Assembly: GCF_900177805.1 (NCBI RefSeq)
Contig: NZ_FXAX01000001.1
Location: 372,001 to 436,000 of the forward strand
Length of the DNA stretch: 64,000 bases
Origin: Fibrobacter sp. UWB13
Lineage (GTDB): Bacteria > Fibrobacterota > Fibrobacteria > Fibrobacterales > Fibrobacteraceae
Direction: 5' to 3'
Under the pieces are notes generated by a model, which saw only the letters and a program-made list of their open reading frames with translations, had not been told where the DNA came from and did no database searches. Below are positions 18,101-24,746 of this stretch, piece after piece (the stretch's first letter is position 1; every line of letters starts with the position of its first letter). A program made the translations under genes and the position numbers.

Positions 18101-18504
18101 TCACCGACCCGGAAGGCGCAACGGCTCATAAGACGGCTACATTTACGGTGATTGCTGTGAATAACGCTCCGGAAACGAAGCCGCTCTCTTACCAGACTCG
18201 CGAAGGTGAAGTGCTCAAGGTCCCGGCTGCAACAGGCCTCATGTCTGCTGCTAAGGATCCGGATGGCGACAAGCTTGAATCCGTGAAGACGGTGATGAAG
18301 CCGCGCAATGGTCGAATTGTCTTGAACGAAAAGAACGGTTCCTTCGAATACACCCCGAACAAGGGCTTCTCTGGAATCGACGAATTTACGTACAAGGTGT
18401 TTGACCCGTCTGGACTCGGTTCCAAGGTGACGAACGTGGAAATTAGCGTTCAGTTCAAGCCGAAGGATGTCCGCGGAAATAACGCTAACAAGAAAAAGAA
18501 ATAA
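12115..18504 (+). CDS. Giant secreted protein with about 20 tandem cadherin/Ig-like domains
   Basis: About 2,129 aa; the ATG at 12115 gives a clean signal peptide (ends SSFAQ), followed by an Ala/Pro linker (residues ~25-55). Then come 19 copies of a domain of about 95-140 residues. Each has an I-DQ-I-EK-F-I-L-FV-DPDH segment, an L-W-V-GNKDLKV segment, PNK-WNGSE--TFTVTDP-GA, and closes S-VNDPP. A divergent twentieth domain has the 'tandem-95' form (NGRIVLNEKNGSFEYTPNKGF). DPD motifs at domain borders suggest calcium binding. Domains 2, 5, 8, 11, 14 and 17 carry an insert that grows from about 5 to over 40 residues and becomes Lys/Asp/Glu-rich. The C-terminus is basic (NNANKKKK) with no membrane anchor. 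An adhesin or cell-surface scaffold is the likely role. Codon use is like that of neighbours. Confidence 0.9.
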   Translation: MNKLKRSMATLIASASVIATSSFAQNPAPAPQAAPAAAPVNEPAPEPAPAVANEAPQVSGIPGESIMEGGTFSKIKLDNFVSDDTDQPSQIRWKVSGNKNLKVTITPDHTVEIATPSPLWNGSEDLTFTATDSRGASSSETVNFSVESVNNPPVVSQIPSQVITEGQQFTKIRLDDFVNDPDHKKDLITWDTEVVPAGGAQADGDLSVTIDAGRVATIVVPDKHWYGAARIKFIANDPDYGSDNKTAAFTVQPVNDPPTFTKKIPDQVIEEKNQFDMISLADYVTDPDDDPMKLNWTVTGNKDLKIEVDKYGSAIVTLPNENWNGQERVTFTVTDAAGASAKQDVLFKVSSINDPPEFVQNIPDQTIDEKQEFAPIQLGQYVKDPDHRIEMLKWAVAGAKDLKVSVSGGVATIRIPNKMWNGSESIKFKATDPDGASAECEAMFTVNSVNDLPKFIRPIPNQNINEKQQFTKIKLDDFVKDEDHKNSELSWDVEVKHQGPMPETGTLNVTIDDQHVATVEIPDPSWFGNTVATFTVMDPEGGSAKQDVALNVRSVNDPPVFKKIPDQSVEEKNEFSSFILDDYLSDADHDFSKLKVEVTGNRDLKVNIDNRSHEVSVKIPHDQWNGTETLMFTATDPEGARATTSAKFTVKAINDPPVMKDIREQTVKEKGEFQPIELDNFVEDLDHAKNRLKWTITGNKELKVAMDGARVVRITPPSPQWHGAEALTFKVCDPDNACDERTANFTVESVNDVPMFVKQVMPQTIREKGQFQPIKLADMVKDLDNKLSDLSFSVSSKPAAGSKKRESELKVNIDANKVATIVIPNKFWNGAEEITFTVTDPEGAKASSTALFTVESVNDLPEIKQVADQTIQEKGEFTPFNVSELVSDPDDRFESLKIDFTGNKDLKVDMSKAGIVTVKTPNKMWNGSEKVTFTVTDPSGAKARTTATFTVVSVNDPPVMKEIASQTIKEKGSFKPIELDNYVEDLDHAKNRLKWKIEGNKELRVAMDATHKVTVTPPNASWNGSEKLRFTVTDPDGASDSKEVTFTVESVNDAPEFVRDLRDQSIDEKKQFQPIKLADFVKDPDHKISELKWTFKVSPISQGSSKKKGNDEPAGETLRVQVGADQVANIIIPNKYWHGAANITFTATDPEGASASKTARFEVRSVNDAPVIAKDAPTGETILEGGRFKTILLSSLAEDPDHPASSLKWEVTGNRDLKVDVRKDNTVIISVPDKQWSGKENLTFSVTDPEGAYARHKMLFEVTRVNDPPAFVKRIPDQKIKEKETFKQIKLDEFVKDPDNKPNELRWRITGAKQLKAEISASRVLTVTAPNKDFWCAPEMMMLEVSDPDGAKTSQTITFEIVSVNDPPVLRDIPPQKIREKGQFKDIDLSKFVRDPDNTMEQLSWGVKVQKVGEPAKKSKKGKKGKNDDDEEEEVVKDAFSVVIYKGGLAHINIADPHWHGERNVVFTVKDPDGATDSKTVNFVVESVNDAPVIRPILAQTIMEKEHFEPIDLTKFVSDPDHPTSSLKFEVAPTRALKATINAKKQLVVTTPDKYWNGSEKIRLDVTDPEGARASQQIEFNVTPVNDPPTIIKHLGDQKIKEKERFAPVDLAKIVNDPDNKPNELKWTVSGNKDLVVDIKNGRASITTPNPNWNGKETLVFTVMDPAGDKQSTKATFEVIPVNDPPKFKPIPPQVIEEKKTFPAINLAQYVVDPDNSIDELKWSIDGENPFASAAPAKAKHNKKDKKKKKAKKHEEEAPAPTFGKHELKYNISDKGILTVEIPNKYWNGSESVTINVYDPSKEKASIEVRFTVKSVNDAPVVKEIPGQTTLEGKAFKSINLDDFVTDPDHKKNEIRWKVSGAKNLDVRINANRVAEIKPRRDNWFGDETIIFTATDPAGASDKSVVKFIVKHVNAAPVMRDIPDFTIRENQNEGVIATIKLDQYARDKDHNFEDLKWKFTGQKQLQVTYDKSKKTVIVAQPYSHWKGKPERITFTVTDPEGATAHKTATFTVIAVNNAPETKPLSYQTREGEVLKVPAATGLMSAAKDPDGDKLESVKTVMKPRNGRIVLNEKNGSFEYTPNKGFSGIDEFTYKVFDPSGLGSKVTNVEISVQFKPKDVRGNNANKKKK

Positions 18505-18527
18505 GGATTTCCTTGTAAAATAAAGAG

Positions 18528-18560
18528 CGCCTCGTGGTTAAAACCGCGGGGCGTTTTTTT
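18528..18560 (+). terminator. Strong terminator after the giant gene
   Basis: A 12-bp stem (CGCCTCGTGGTT with AACCGCGGGGCG, two G-T pairs) has a two-base loop and is followed by eight or more T. A GTCAC-type hairpin (CCCCCGA/TCGGGGG) follows at 18574-18591. Confidence 0.8.
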
Positions 18561-18605
18561 TTGCATTTGTCACCCCCGACTTGTTCGGGGGGCGCCATTC
18601 TTGTG

Positions 18606-19133
18606 TTAAACGGATTGTATGGCTTTATACGCTTCTACGAGCTTTTCGAATTTGACGGCACAGTTGGCGGGGGAGGTGGAGGGGAGTTTCACGGCCTTGA
18701 TTCCGGTGGCTGCTTCGCAGTATTTTTCGTAGAGCTTATGGGCGGTGGCGCCTGTGCAAAAGATTCGCTTGATTTTCGTTTGGGCGAGGAGCGAGGCAAT
18801 GTCGTTTGGCACAACGTCTTCGATGCTTGTGTCGCTTGCTCCGATGATGGTGCAGCTGTCGAGAACGTCCCAAAGTGCAATGTAGTGCTTCAAAAGCATC
18901 GCTTTTTTTTCGTCGATGGTCGCGGGGAGTGGCTCGTTCAAGACGCTGGCGAGAACTTTCCAAAAGCGGTTTTGCGGATGCCCGTAATAAAACCCCTGTT
19001 CGCGCGATTTGGGCGAGGGGATGGAACCGAGCAAAAGAACTTCCGAGTTATCGTCGAAAAGTGCGGGAAACTCATGCGTTACCCGAGTCCTCATATTCTT
19101 TGCGGTTCTAGTTTGCGACTTCTTTGTTGCCAT
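18606..19133 (-). CDS. DNA glycosylase, family 6 (hypoxanthine/deoxyinosine-DNA glycosylase)
   Basis: 175 aa. It belongs to the uracil-DNA-glycosylase fold: motif GSIPSPKSREQGFYYGHPQNRFW near residues 36-58 and the C-terminal LPSTSPAN near 149-156, both typical of the TIGR04274 deoxyinosine glycosylase family. Such enzymes remove hypoxanthine formed by adenine deamination. The N-terminus is basic and probably flexible (KKSQTRTAKNMRTR); the conserved part starts at about residue 18. It stands alone, divergent from prfC. Confidence 0.88.
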   Translation of the reverse strand: MATKKSQTRTAKNMRTRVTHEFPALFDDNSEVLLLGSIPSPKSREQGFYYGHPQNRFWKVLASVLNEPLPATIDEKKAMLLKHYIALWDVLDSCTIIGASDTSIEDVVPNDIASLLAQTKIKRIFCTGATAHKLYEKYCEAATGIKAVKLPSTSPANCAVKFEKLVEAYKAIQSV

Positions 19134-19160
19134 GCTATAAGAAAATTAGAAAGATTCTGC

Positions 19161-19206
19161 TAATGACTAATGACCATTGACTAAAGACTAGCTTTGAACA
19201 TTGAAC
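19161..19206. repeat. Heptamer tandem repeat upstream of prfC
   Basis: TAATGAC, TAATGAC, CATTGAC, TAAAGAC follow each other on a 7-base period, decaying into GAACATT. The last bases supply the TTGAAC -33 box of the prfC promoter. Confidence 0.55.
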
Positions 19207-19231
19207 TACCCCCCTAAAGTTACTATATTTG
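19201..19231 (+). promoter_or_regulatory. prfC promoter, predicted leaderless
   Basis: TTGAAC at 19201, 17 bases, then TATATTTG at 19224-19231. The ATG follows five bases later, so the transcript should start at or next to the start codon. There is no ribosome site. Confidence 0.65.
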
Positions 19232-19236
19232 GCGCC

Positions 19237-20802
19237 ATGAATCCAGAAATTGAAAAACGCCGCACTTTCGCTATTGTCAGCCACCCTGACGCCGGTAAAA
19301 CCACCATCACCGAAAAGTTCCTGTGGTACGGGAACGTGATTCGCGAGGCTGGTCACGTGCGCGCGAAAGCCAACAAGAGCTACACTGTTAGTGACTGGAT
19401 GAAGATTGAACAGCAGCGTGGTATTTCTGTTTCGAGTTCCGTGCTGAACTTCCCGTTTGAAGGTTGCATGTTCAACCTCGTCGATACCCCGGGGCATCAG
19501 GACTTCTGCGAAGACACGTACCGTGCGCTCACCGCTGTGGATGCCGCTTTGGTGCTTATCGATAGCGTGAACGGTGTTGAAAAGCAGACGATTCGTTTGA
19601 TGAATGTCTGCCGCATGCGCCACACGCCGATTATCACGTTCATCAACAAGATGGACTTGGATGGCCGCCATGTGCTTGACTTGCTCGACCAGATTGAAAG
19701 CGTTTTGCAGATCAAGACCGCTCCGTTTACGCTCCCGATTGGCGTCGGTAAGCTTTTCAAGGGCGTCTATTCCATCGCCGAAAATACGTTCCACACGTTC
19801 AACCCGGACGATGGCAAGCAAGAAATTATCCAGATGGAAGGCCCGGATGATCCGCGCTTGGTTGAACTTTGCGGTGAAAACTGGGTGAACCAGTTCAAGG
19901 AAGAATACGAAATGGTCACGGGCGGTATGGATCCGTTCGACCACGAAAAGTTCCTCAAGGGCGAAATGTGCCCGGTGTTCTTTGGTTCTGCCGTGAACAA
20001 CTTCGGTGTGCGCCAGCTTTTGAACGCTTTTGCAAAACTCGCTCCGCCGCCGATGATCCGCGACACCGACAAGCGCCCGGTCAAGCCGGACGAAGACGCT
20101 TTCAGCGCATTTGTCTTCAAGATTCAGGCCAACATGGACCCGAAACACCGCGACCGCACGGCATTCCTCCGCATTTGCTCGGGCAGCTTTACCCGTGGCG
20201 AAAAGGTTTTCCACGTGCGTACGGGCCGTGACATCCGCTTGGCTGCTCCGACCGCCTTCCTCGCTAAGGACAAGGAAGTCATTGACCACGCCTGGGCGGG
20301 CGACATTGTGGGTATCAACGACCCGGGACTTTTCCGCATTGGCGATACGCTCACGGACGGCGAAAAGATGAATTTCACGGGTATCCCGGACTTTGCTCCG
20401 GAACATTTTGCCCGCGTGACGCTCTTGAACCCGCTCAAGTCTAAGCAGATGGCGAAGGGCCTTGCTGAACTTTCGGAAGAAGGTGCAACGCAGCTCTATG
20501 AACCGCTCAAGTCCGCAGTGCCTGTCGTGGGCGTCGTGGGTGAACTCCAGTTCGACGTGCTTAAGTTCCGTTTGCAGAGTGAATACGGTGCCGATGTGCA
20601 ACTCGACCGTGTGCCTGCCCATTGCATCCGCTGGGTGAAAGGCCCTGAAGAAGATGTGGGCAAGTTTGCCGATGAATACGCCGGCGATTGCATGATGGAC
20701 AAGGAACGCAATCTCGTTTGCTTGTTCCCGAACGAATACCGCCTGAATCTTGCGCTCAAAAACTACGAACGATTGAGCTTCGCTGAAACCTCGCAGGGGT
20801 AA
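19237..20802 (+). CDS. prfC: Peptide chain release factor 3
   Basis: Translation GTPase that recycles RF1/RF2 from the ribosome after termination. About 521 aa from the ATG at 19237; a TTG at 19201 is open but lies inside the promoter. GTPase motifs: HPDAGKTT near residue 18, the switch region QQRGISVSSSV, DTPGHQDF and NKMDLDGR. Domain II and the RF3-specific C-terminal domain (ARVTLLNPLKSKQMAKGL, VVGVVGELQFDVLKFRL) are present. Single gene, ended by a GTCAT-type terminator. Confidence 0.96.
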   Translation: MNPEIEKRRTFAIVSHPDAGKTTITEKFLWYGNVIREAGHVRAKANKSYTVSDWMKIEQQRGISVSSSVLNFPFEGCMFNLVDTPGHQDFCEDTYRALTAVDAALVLIDSVNGVEKQTIRLMNVCRMRHTPIITFINKMDLDGRHVLDLLDQIESVLQIKTAPFTLPIGVGKLFKGVYSIAENTFHTFNPDDGKQEIIQMEGPDDPRLVELCGENWVNQFKEEYEMVTGGMDPFDHEKFLKGEMCPVFFGSAVNNFGVRQLLNAFAKLAPPPMIRDTDKRPVKPDEDAFSAFVFKIQANMDPKHRDRTAFLRICSGSFTRGEKVFHVRTGRDIRLAAPTAFLAKDKEVIDHAWAGDIVGINDPGLFRIGDTLTDGEKMNFTGIPDFAPEHFARVTLLNPLKSKQMAKGLAELSEEGATQLYEPLKSAVPVVGVVGELQFDVLKFRLQSEYGADVQLDRVPAHCIRWVKGPEEDVGKFADEYAGDCMMDKERNLVCLFPNEYRLNLALKNYERLSFAETSQG

Positions 20803-20814
20803 TTTATTCTTGTC

Positions 20815-20842
20815 ATGCCCGACTCCGATCGGGCATCTCTTT
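20815..20842 (+). terminator. GTCAT-type terminator after prfC
   Basis: ATGCCCGA at 20815-20822 pairs with TCGGGCAT at 20829-20836, followed by CTCTTTTT. The flanking GTC and CTC bases show it belongs to the dispersed hairpin family. Confidence 0.75.
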
Positions 20843-20917
20843 TTGATGGTCGCCTTGTTGCGGGCGGCTTTAAAGATTCAGTTTGAGGCACCCTGAAAGG
20901 GTGAAAATCAAAAAATG

Positions 20918-20953
20918 TGCTACTAAAATGGATAAATCTCTATTTTTGTAGCA
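20918..20953. repeat. 36-nt hairpin repeat, copy 1
   Basis: TGCTACTAAAA ... TTTTTGTAGCA. The ends are inverted copies of each other (TGCTAC/GTAGCA, extended by A/T pairing), the middle varies. It is the first of three copies in the prfC-lysS gap. Confidence 0.7.
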
Positions 20954-21012
20954 TGAATTTTGTACAAACTATGCAGATTTGACTGGTGTTTGGTGCTTTT
21001 TAGCATTGATTG

Positions 21013-21048
21013 TGCTACTAAAAGTGAAAAATGTTGGATTTTGTAGCA
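21013..21048. repeat. 36-nt hairpin repeat, copy 2
   Basis: Exactly 36 bases with the same TGCTACTAAAA and TTTTGTAGCA ends as copy 1; it starts 95 bases after copy 1. Confidence 0.7.
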
Positions 21049-21098
21049 TGGAATGCATTGTTTTTGGGGGTAAAAATTATCAGACAAAGTAAAAAATG

Positions 21099-21134
21099 TG
21101 CTACTAAAAATACAAAATTGCTGTTTTTGTAGCA
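21099..21134. repeat. 36-nt hairpin repeat, copy 3
   Basis: Exactly 36 bases with the same ends; it starts 86 bases after copy 2. The remaining sequence to 21281 holds a weak TATATTCA box at about 21259 and the lysS ribosome site (GAGG), nothing else recognisable. Confidence 0.7.
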
Positions 21135-21281
21135 TAAAATCGGCAAAATGGCCTTATCGAAGTGCTTTTTGACCTCGTCTCTAGCCTTATTCTAAGCTCT
21201 CGGCGCATAGTCCTGCCTTCTATTTTTCTAAATTTACCCCGTTCAAATTTAAGACGTGATATATTCACGAGGTAATATAAT

Positions 21282-22787
21282 ATGGCAATGCAAGATATGA
21301 ATGACCAGGTGATGGCTCGCTTGGCTAAGCTCGACAAGTTCAAGGAAATGGGTGTAGATGCTTATCCGCACAAGTTTAACAGGACCCATGATTCCAAGGT
21401 TTTGAAGGATAACAAGGATGCCTTGATGGCTTCTAAGGAACCGGTTGCATTTGCCGGCCGCGTGGTGCGTTTCAATCGCAAGGGCAAGATGTGCTTTATG
21501 CACCTCAAGGACCGCTATGGTCGCTTGCAGGTTGTGGTTGCCCGTGACGAAGTGGGCGAAGAAAACTACGAAATCGTGAAGATGACCGACCTCGGTGACT
21601 TCATCGGCGTGAACGGTACGATGTTCGAAACGCAGAGTGGTGAATACTCTGTGCGTGCCGAAAAGGTCACGATGCTTTCGAAGGCTGTGCGCCCGCTCCC
21701 GGTCGCTAAGGAAAAGGTCGACGAAAACGGCAACAAGGTCGTGTTCAACGAATTTGCCGACGTGGACACCCGCTACCGCCAGCGCTATATCGACATGGCT
21801 TTGAACGACGATGTGAAGGAAGTCTTCATCAAGCGTTCCAAGATCATGCAGGCTATTCGTGAATACCTCATCGAAAAGGGTTTCATCGAAGTCGAAACCC
21901 CGACGCTCCAGCCGATTTACGGTGGTGCTAACGCTCGTCCATTTACGACGCACCACAATGCTTGCGACATGACGCTTTACTTGCGCGTGGCTCCGGAACT
22001 TTACCTCAAGCGCTGCATCATCGGCGGTATGGAAAAGGTTTTCGAGTTCTGCAAGAACTTCCGCAACGAAGGCATGGACCGTACGCATAGCCCGGAATTC
22101 ACCGGCCTCGAATTCTACGAAGCCTACGCCGACTACAACGACATGATGGTGCACTTCGAAAACATTTACGAACGCGCTTGCATTGCCGCTAACGGTACGA
22201 CCAAGGTCAACTACCAGGGCAAGGAAATCGACTTCAAGGCTCCGTGGCCGCGCTACAGCATGATTGAAGCCATTGAAAAGTTCGGTGGCATCAAGGTCAA
22301 CGACATGAGCGACGACGAAATCAAGGCCAAGATGGAAGAACTCGGCGGTCACCTCGATGGTGAATTCACTCGTGGCCGTGGCATCTTGGAACTCTTCGAT
22401 CTCACGGTTGAAGGCAAGCTCATCCAGCCGACGATCATCAAGGACATGCCGACGGAAAGCACTCCGCTCTGCAAGAAGCACCGCACGACTGCAGGCCTCA
22501 TTGAACAGTTCGAACCGTATGCCAACGGCTGGGAACTCGGTAACGCTTACACCGAACTTAACGACCCGATCCGTCAGCGCGAACTCCTCGAAGACCAGGT
22601 GCGTCGTGGCCGTGGTGGTGAAGGTGAAACCCACCCGATGGACGAAAACTTCATGCATGCTGTGGAAAGCGGTCTTCCGCCGACGGGCGGCGTGGGCTTT
22701 GGCATCGACCGCATGGTCATGCTCCTCACGAACCAGCAGACTATCCGCGACGTGCAGCTCTTCCCGCTCATGAAGCCGGAAGTGTAG
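21282..22787 (+). CDS. lysS: Lysyl-tRNA synthetase, class II
   Basis: Charges tRNA-Lys. 501 aa, the usual length. N-terminal OB-fold anticodon domain (residues ~55-145: VAFAGRVVRFNRKGKMCFMHLKD), then the class II core with motif 2 (FRNEGMDRTHSPEFTGLE, near residue 260) and motif 3 (GVGFGIDRMVMLL, near residue 470). It is followed after 24 bases by lolC on the same strand, so transcripts may run on. Confidence 0.97.
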   Translation: MAMQDMNDQVMARLAKLDKFKEMGVDAYPHKFNRTHDSKVLKDNKDALMASKEPVAFAGRVVRFNRKGKMCFMHLKDRYGRLQVVVARDEVGEENYEIVKMTDLGDFIGVNGTMFETQSGEYSVRAEKVTMLSKAVRPLPVAKEKVDENGNKVVFNEFADVDTRYRQRYIDMALNDDVKEVFIKRSKIMQAIREYLIEKGFIEVETPTLQPIYGGANARPFTTHHNACDMTLYLRVAPELYLKRCIIGGMEKVFEFCKNFRNEGMDRTHSPEFTGLEFYEAYADYNDMMVHFENIYERACIAANGTTKVNYQGKEIDFKAPWPRYSMIEAIEKFGGIKVNDMSDDEIKAKMEELGGHLDGEFTRGRGILELFDLTVEGKLIQPTIIKDMPTESTPLCKKHRTTAGLIEQFEPYANGWELGNAYTELNDPIRQRELLEDQVRRGRGGEGETHPMDENFMHAVESGLPPTGGVGFGIDRMVMLLTNQQTIRDVQLFPLMKPEV

Positions 22788-22811
22788 TCTCTCGTCAATT
22801 TCTCGTCTAAG

Positions 22812-24059
22812 ATGAACAAACTCGAACTCCTCATTGCTTGGCGTTACTTGGGGGCTCAACGCAAGAGCCTCTTTGTTTCGCTTATTGGTATTTTCAGTAT
22901 GCTTGGCGTTTCCATTGGCGTGTTTGCGCTGGTGGTGGCGCTTGCGGCGGTCAACGGTTTCGAAGAAGAGGTCACGGCCCAGATGATTGGGAAGGACGCT
23001 CACTTTGAACTGATGGCGTACAATGGTAATCCGATTGGTCCGTACGACAGTCTCACGCAGGAAGTGCAAAAGCGCGTGCCTGACGTAGTCGCTTCGTCGC
23101 CGTTTATCGTTTACAAGGTGGGCATCAGCTCCAAGAAGGTGAACGATGGTATTGTCATTTACGGCATTGATCCGGCGACAGCCAAGGGCGTGACGGATAT
23201 CCACAAGTACATCAAGTGGGGAGAATACTCTGTCGATAGTTTGCAGGACATGGGGGGCAAACTCCGTCCGGGAATTATTCTTGGGACTGGGCTTGCGGCG
23301 CGCTTGCGTGTTGTCGTTGGGGATAAGCTCGTGTTGCAGACGTTCCAGAGTCCGGACGAGGCGATGAGTGCTGGTGGCCCGAAGATGATGATGTGCGTGG
23401 TGAGCGGCATCTTCGAAACGGGCACTTATGAATATGATGGAAACCTTGCGTATGTCGGCATCTCGGATTTGCAGAAGTTGCTTGGCATGGGAAACACTGT
23501 GACCGGCATCCAGTTCCGCATCAAGGATCACTGGAAAGCAGGCGAGGCGGTCGATAGCATGGCGACTTGGCTCTCTTATCCGTACTACGGGATGGATTGG
23601 AAGTCCAAGAATATCACGCTCCTCAAGTGGATGAATTACGAAAAGTTCATTGTGGCGGCGGTGATTTGTTTGATTATCTTGGTCGCTGCATTCAACATCA
23701 TTAGCTCGCTTATCATGGTGGTGATTGACAAGACGAAGGAAATCGGCATCTTGCGTAGCATGGGCTTTAGCAAGGCGGGCGTCATGCGTGTGTTCATGCT
23801 GATGGGAAGTTTCATTGGCGTGGGCGGTACCGTTGTGGGTGGCTCGATTGGGCTTATCTTGTGCAAACTGCAAGAGGCTTACCACTTCATTAAGTTGCCG
23901 GGCGATGTGTACGTGATTCCGTATTTCCCAATCTCGGTGCATGCGATTGACGTGATTTTGATTTTTGTGATTGGTATTGTTTTGTGCGTGTCCGCGACGC
24001 TTTTGCCGGCGTGGAAAGCAAGCCGCTTGGATCCTGTGGGGGCGATTAGACATGAGTAG
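22812..24059 (+). CDS. lolC: Lipoprotein-releasing ABC transporter permease, LolC/LolE family
   Basis: 415 aa. One N-terminal membrane segment (about residues 17-45), a large periplasmic domain (about 50-275), then three segments near 280-400, the FtsX/LolC fold. The N-terminus WRYLGAQRKSLFVSLIGIFSMLGVSIGVFAL is typical of LolC/E. It overlaps the ATPase gene by eight bases. With LolD it extracts lipoproteins from the inner membrane; a single permease here means a homodimer or a second gene elsewhere. The many lipoproteins in this window make such a system fitting. Confidence 0.9.
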   Translation: MNKLELLIAWRYLGAQRKSLFVSLIGIFSMLGVSIGVFALVVALAAVNGFEEEVTAQMIGKDAHFELMAYNGNPIGPYDSLTQEVQKRVPDVVASSPFIVYKVGISSKKVNDGIVIYGIDPATAKGVTDIHKYIKWGEYSVDSLQDMGGKLRPGIILGTGLAARLRVVVGDKLVLQTFQSPDEAMSAGGPKMMMCVVSGIFETGTYEYDGNLAYVGISDLQKLLGMGNTVTGIQFRIKDHWKAGEAVDSMATWLSYPYYGMDWKSKNITLLKWMNYEKFIVAAVICLIILVAAFNIISSLIMVVIDKTKEIGILRSMGFSKAGVMRVFMLMGSFIGVGGTVVGGSIGLILCKLQEAYHFIKLPGDVYVIPYFPISVHAIDVILIFVIGIVLCVSATLLPAWKASRLDPVGAIRHE

Positions 24060-24732
24060 TTTATTGCAAACAGTCGACCTTCGCAGAGTTTTCTCCGAGA
24101 CGGGTGAAAAACTTGAAATCCTCAAAGGTGTGAATTTTTCGATGGATGCGGGCGAACTTGTGGCACTCACGGGTTCGTCGGGTTCTGGCAAATCGACGTT
24201 CTTGAATTTGGTCGGAATGCTTGACACTCCGACTTCGGGCGAGATTTTATTCAAGGGCAAACCGCTTAGCAAGTTCAATAGCGAAGAACGCGATATGTAC
24301 CACCGCTCTCATGTGGGATTTGTGTTCCAGTTCCATCATTTGCTTACGGAATTTACGGCACTCGAAAACGTCTGTGTGCCGGGTCGCATTCTTGGGACTC
24401 CCGAAAAGGAATGCCGTGAACGTGCCGAAATGCTCTTGGAAACGGTCGGACTCAAGGAACGCCTCAAGCACTTGCCGCGTGAACTTTCGGGCGGTGAACG
24501 CCAGCGAATTGCAATTGCGCGTGCGCTCATGAACAACCCGTCTCTCGTTTTTGCAGATGAACCGAGCGGCAACTTGGACGAAGCGAATTCGGCGAAGTTG
24601 AACGAACTATTTGGCGAACTCAATGAAAAGTTCCATCAGGCGTTCTTGATTGTGACGCACGATGAAAAGCTTGCGCAGTTTGCAAAACGCCGTGTGATTA
24701 TGCATAATGGTGTTATTCAGAATGCAGAGTAG
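24052..24732 (+). CDS. lolD: Lipoprotein-releasing ABC transporter ATPase
   Basis: About 226 aa from the ATG at 24052, within the end of lolC. Walker A GSSGSGKST near residue 41, Q-loop FQFHHLL near 90, signature LSGGERQRIAIARAL near 145, Walker B LVFADEPSGNLD near 165, and the switch His in VTHDEKLA. The FHHLL and LLTEFTALENV stretches are typical of LolD/MacB-type ATPases. Its ATP use drives the LolC permease. Confidence 0.93.
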   Translation: MSSLLQTVDLRRVFSETGEKLEILKGVNFSMDAGELVALTGSSGSGKSTFLNLVGMLDTPTSGEILFKGKPLSKFNSEERDMYHRSHVGFVFQFHHLLTEFTALENVCVPGRILGTPEKECRERAEMLLETVGLKERLKHLPRELSGGERQRIAIARALMNNPSLVFADEPSGNLDEANSAKLNELFGELNEKFHQAFLIVTHDEKLAQFAKRRVIMHNGVIQNAE

Positions 24733-24746
24733 GTGGAAGGAAATTT

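Noticed and set aside
12415-18129. Long minus-strand frames across the giant gene
   Set aside because: They mirror the repeated codons of the tandem domains, so they are open for the same reason along the whole gene.
20918-21134. Three 36-nt repeats as a CRISPR array
   Set aside because: Only the ends are constant while the middles vary, spacing is 50-60 bases and uneven, and no cas gene is near.
20923-21135. A 70-residue minus-strand protein across the hairpin repeats
   Set aside because: It consists mainly of translated repeat sequence and has no good start site.
21249-24278. 1,009-codon open frame antisense to lysS and lolC
   Set aside because: It lies opposite two well-identified genes, and its His/Arg/Val-rich product has no recognisable domain.
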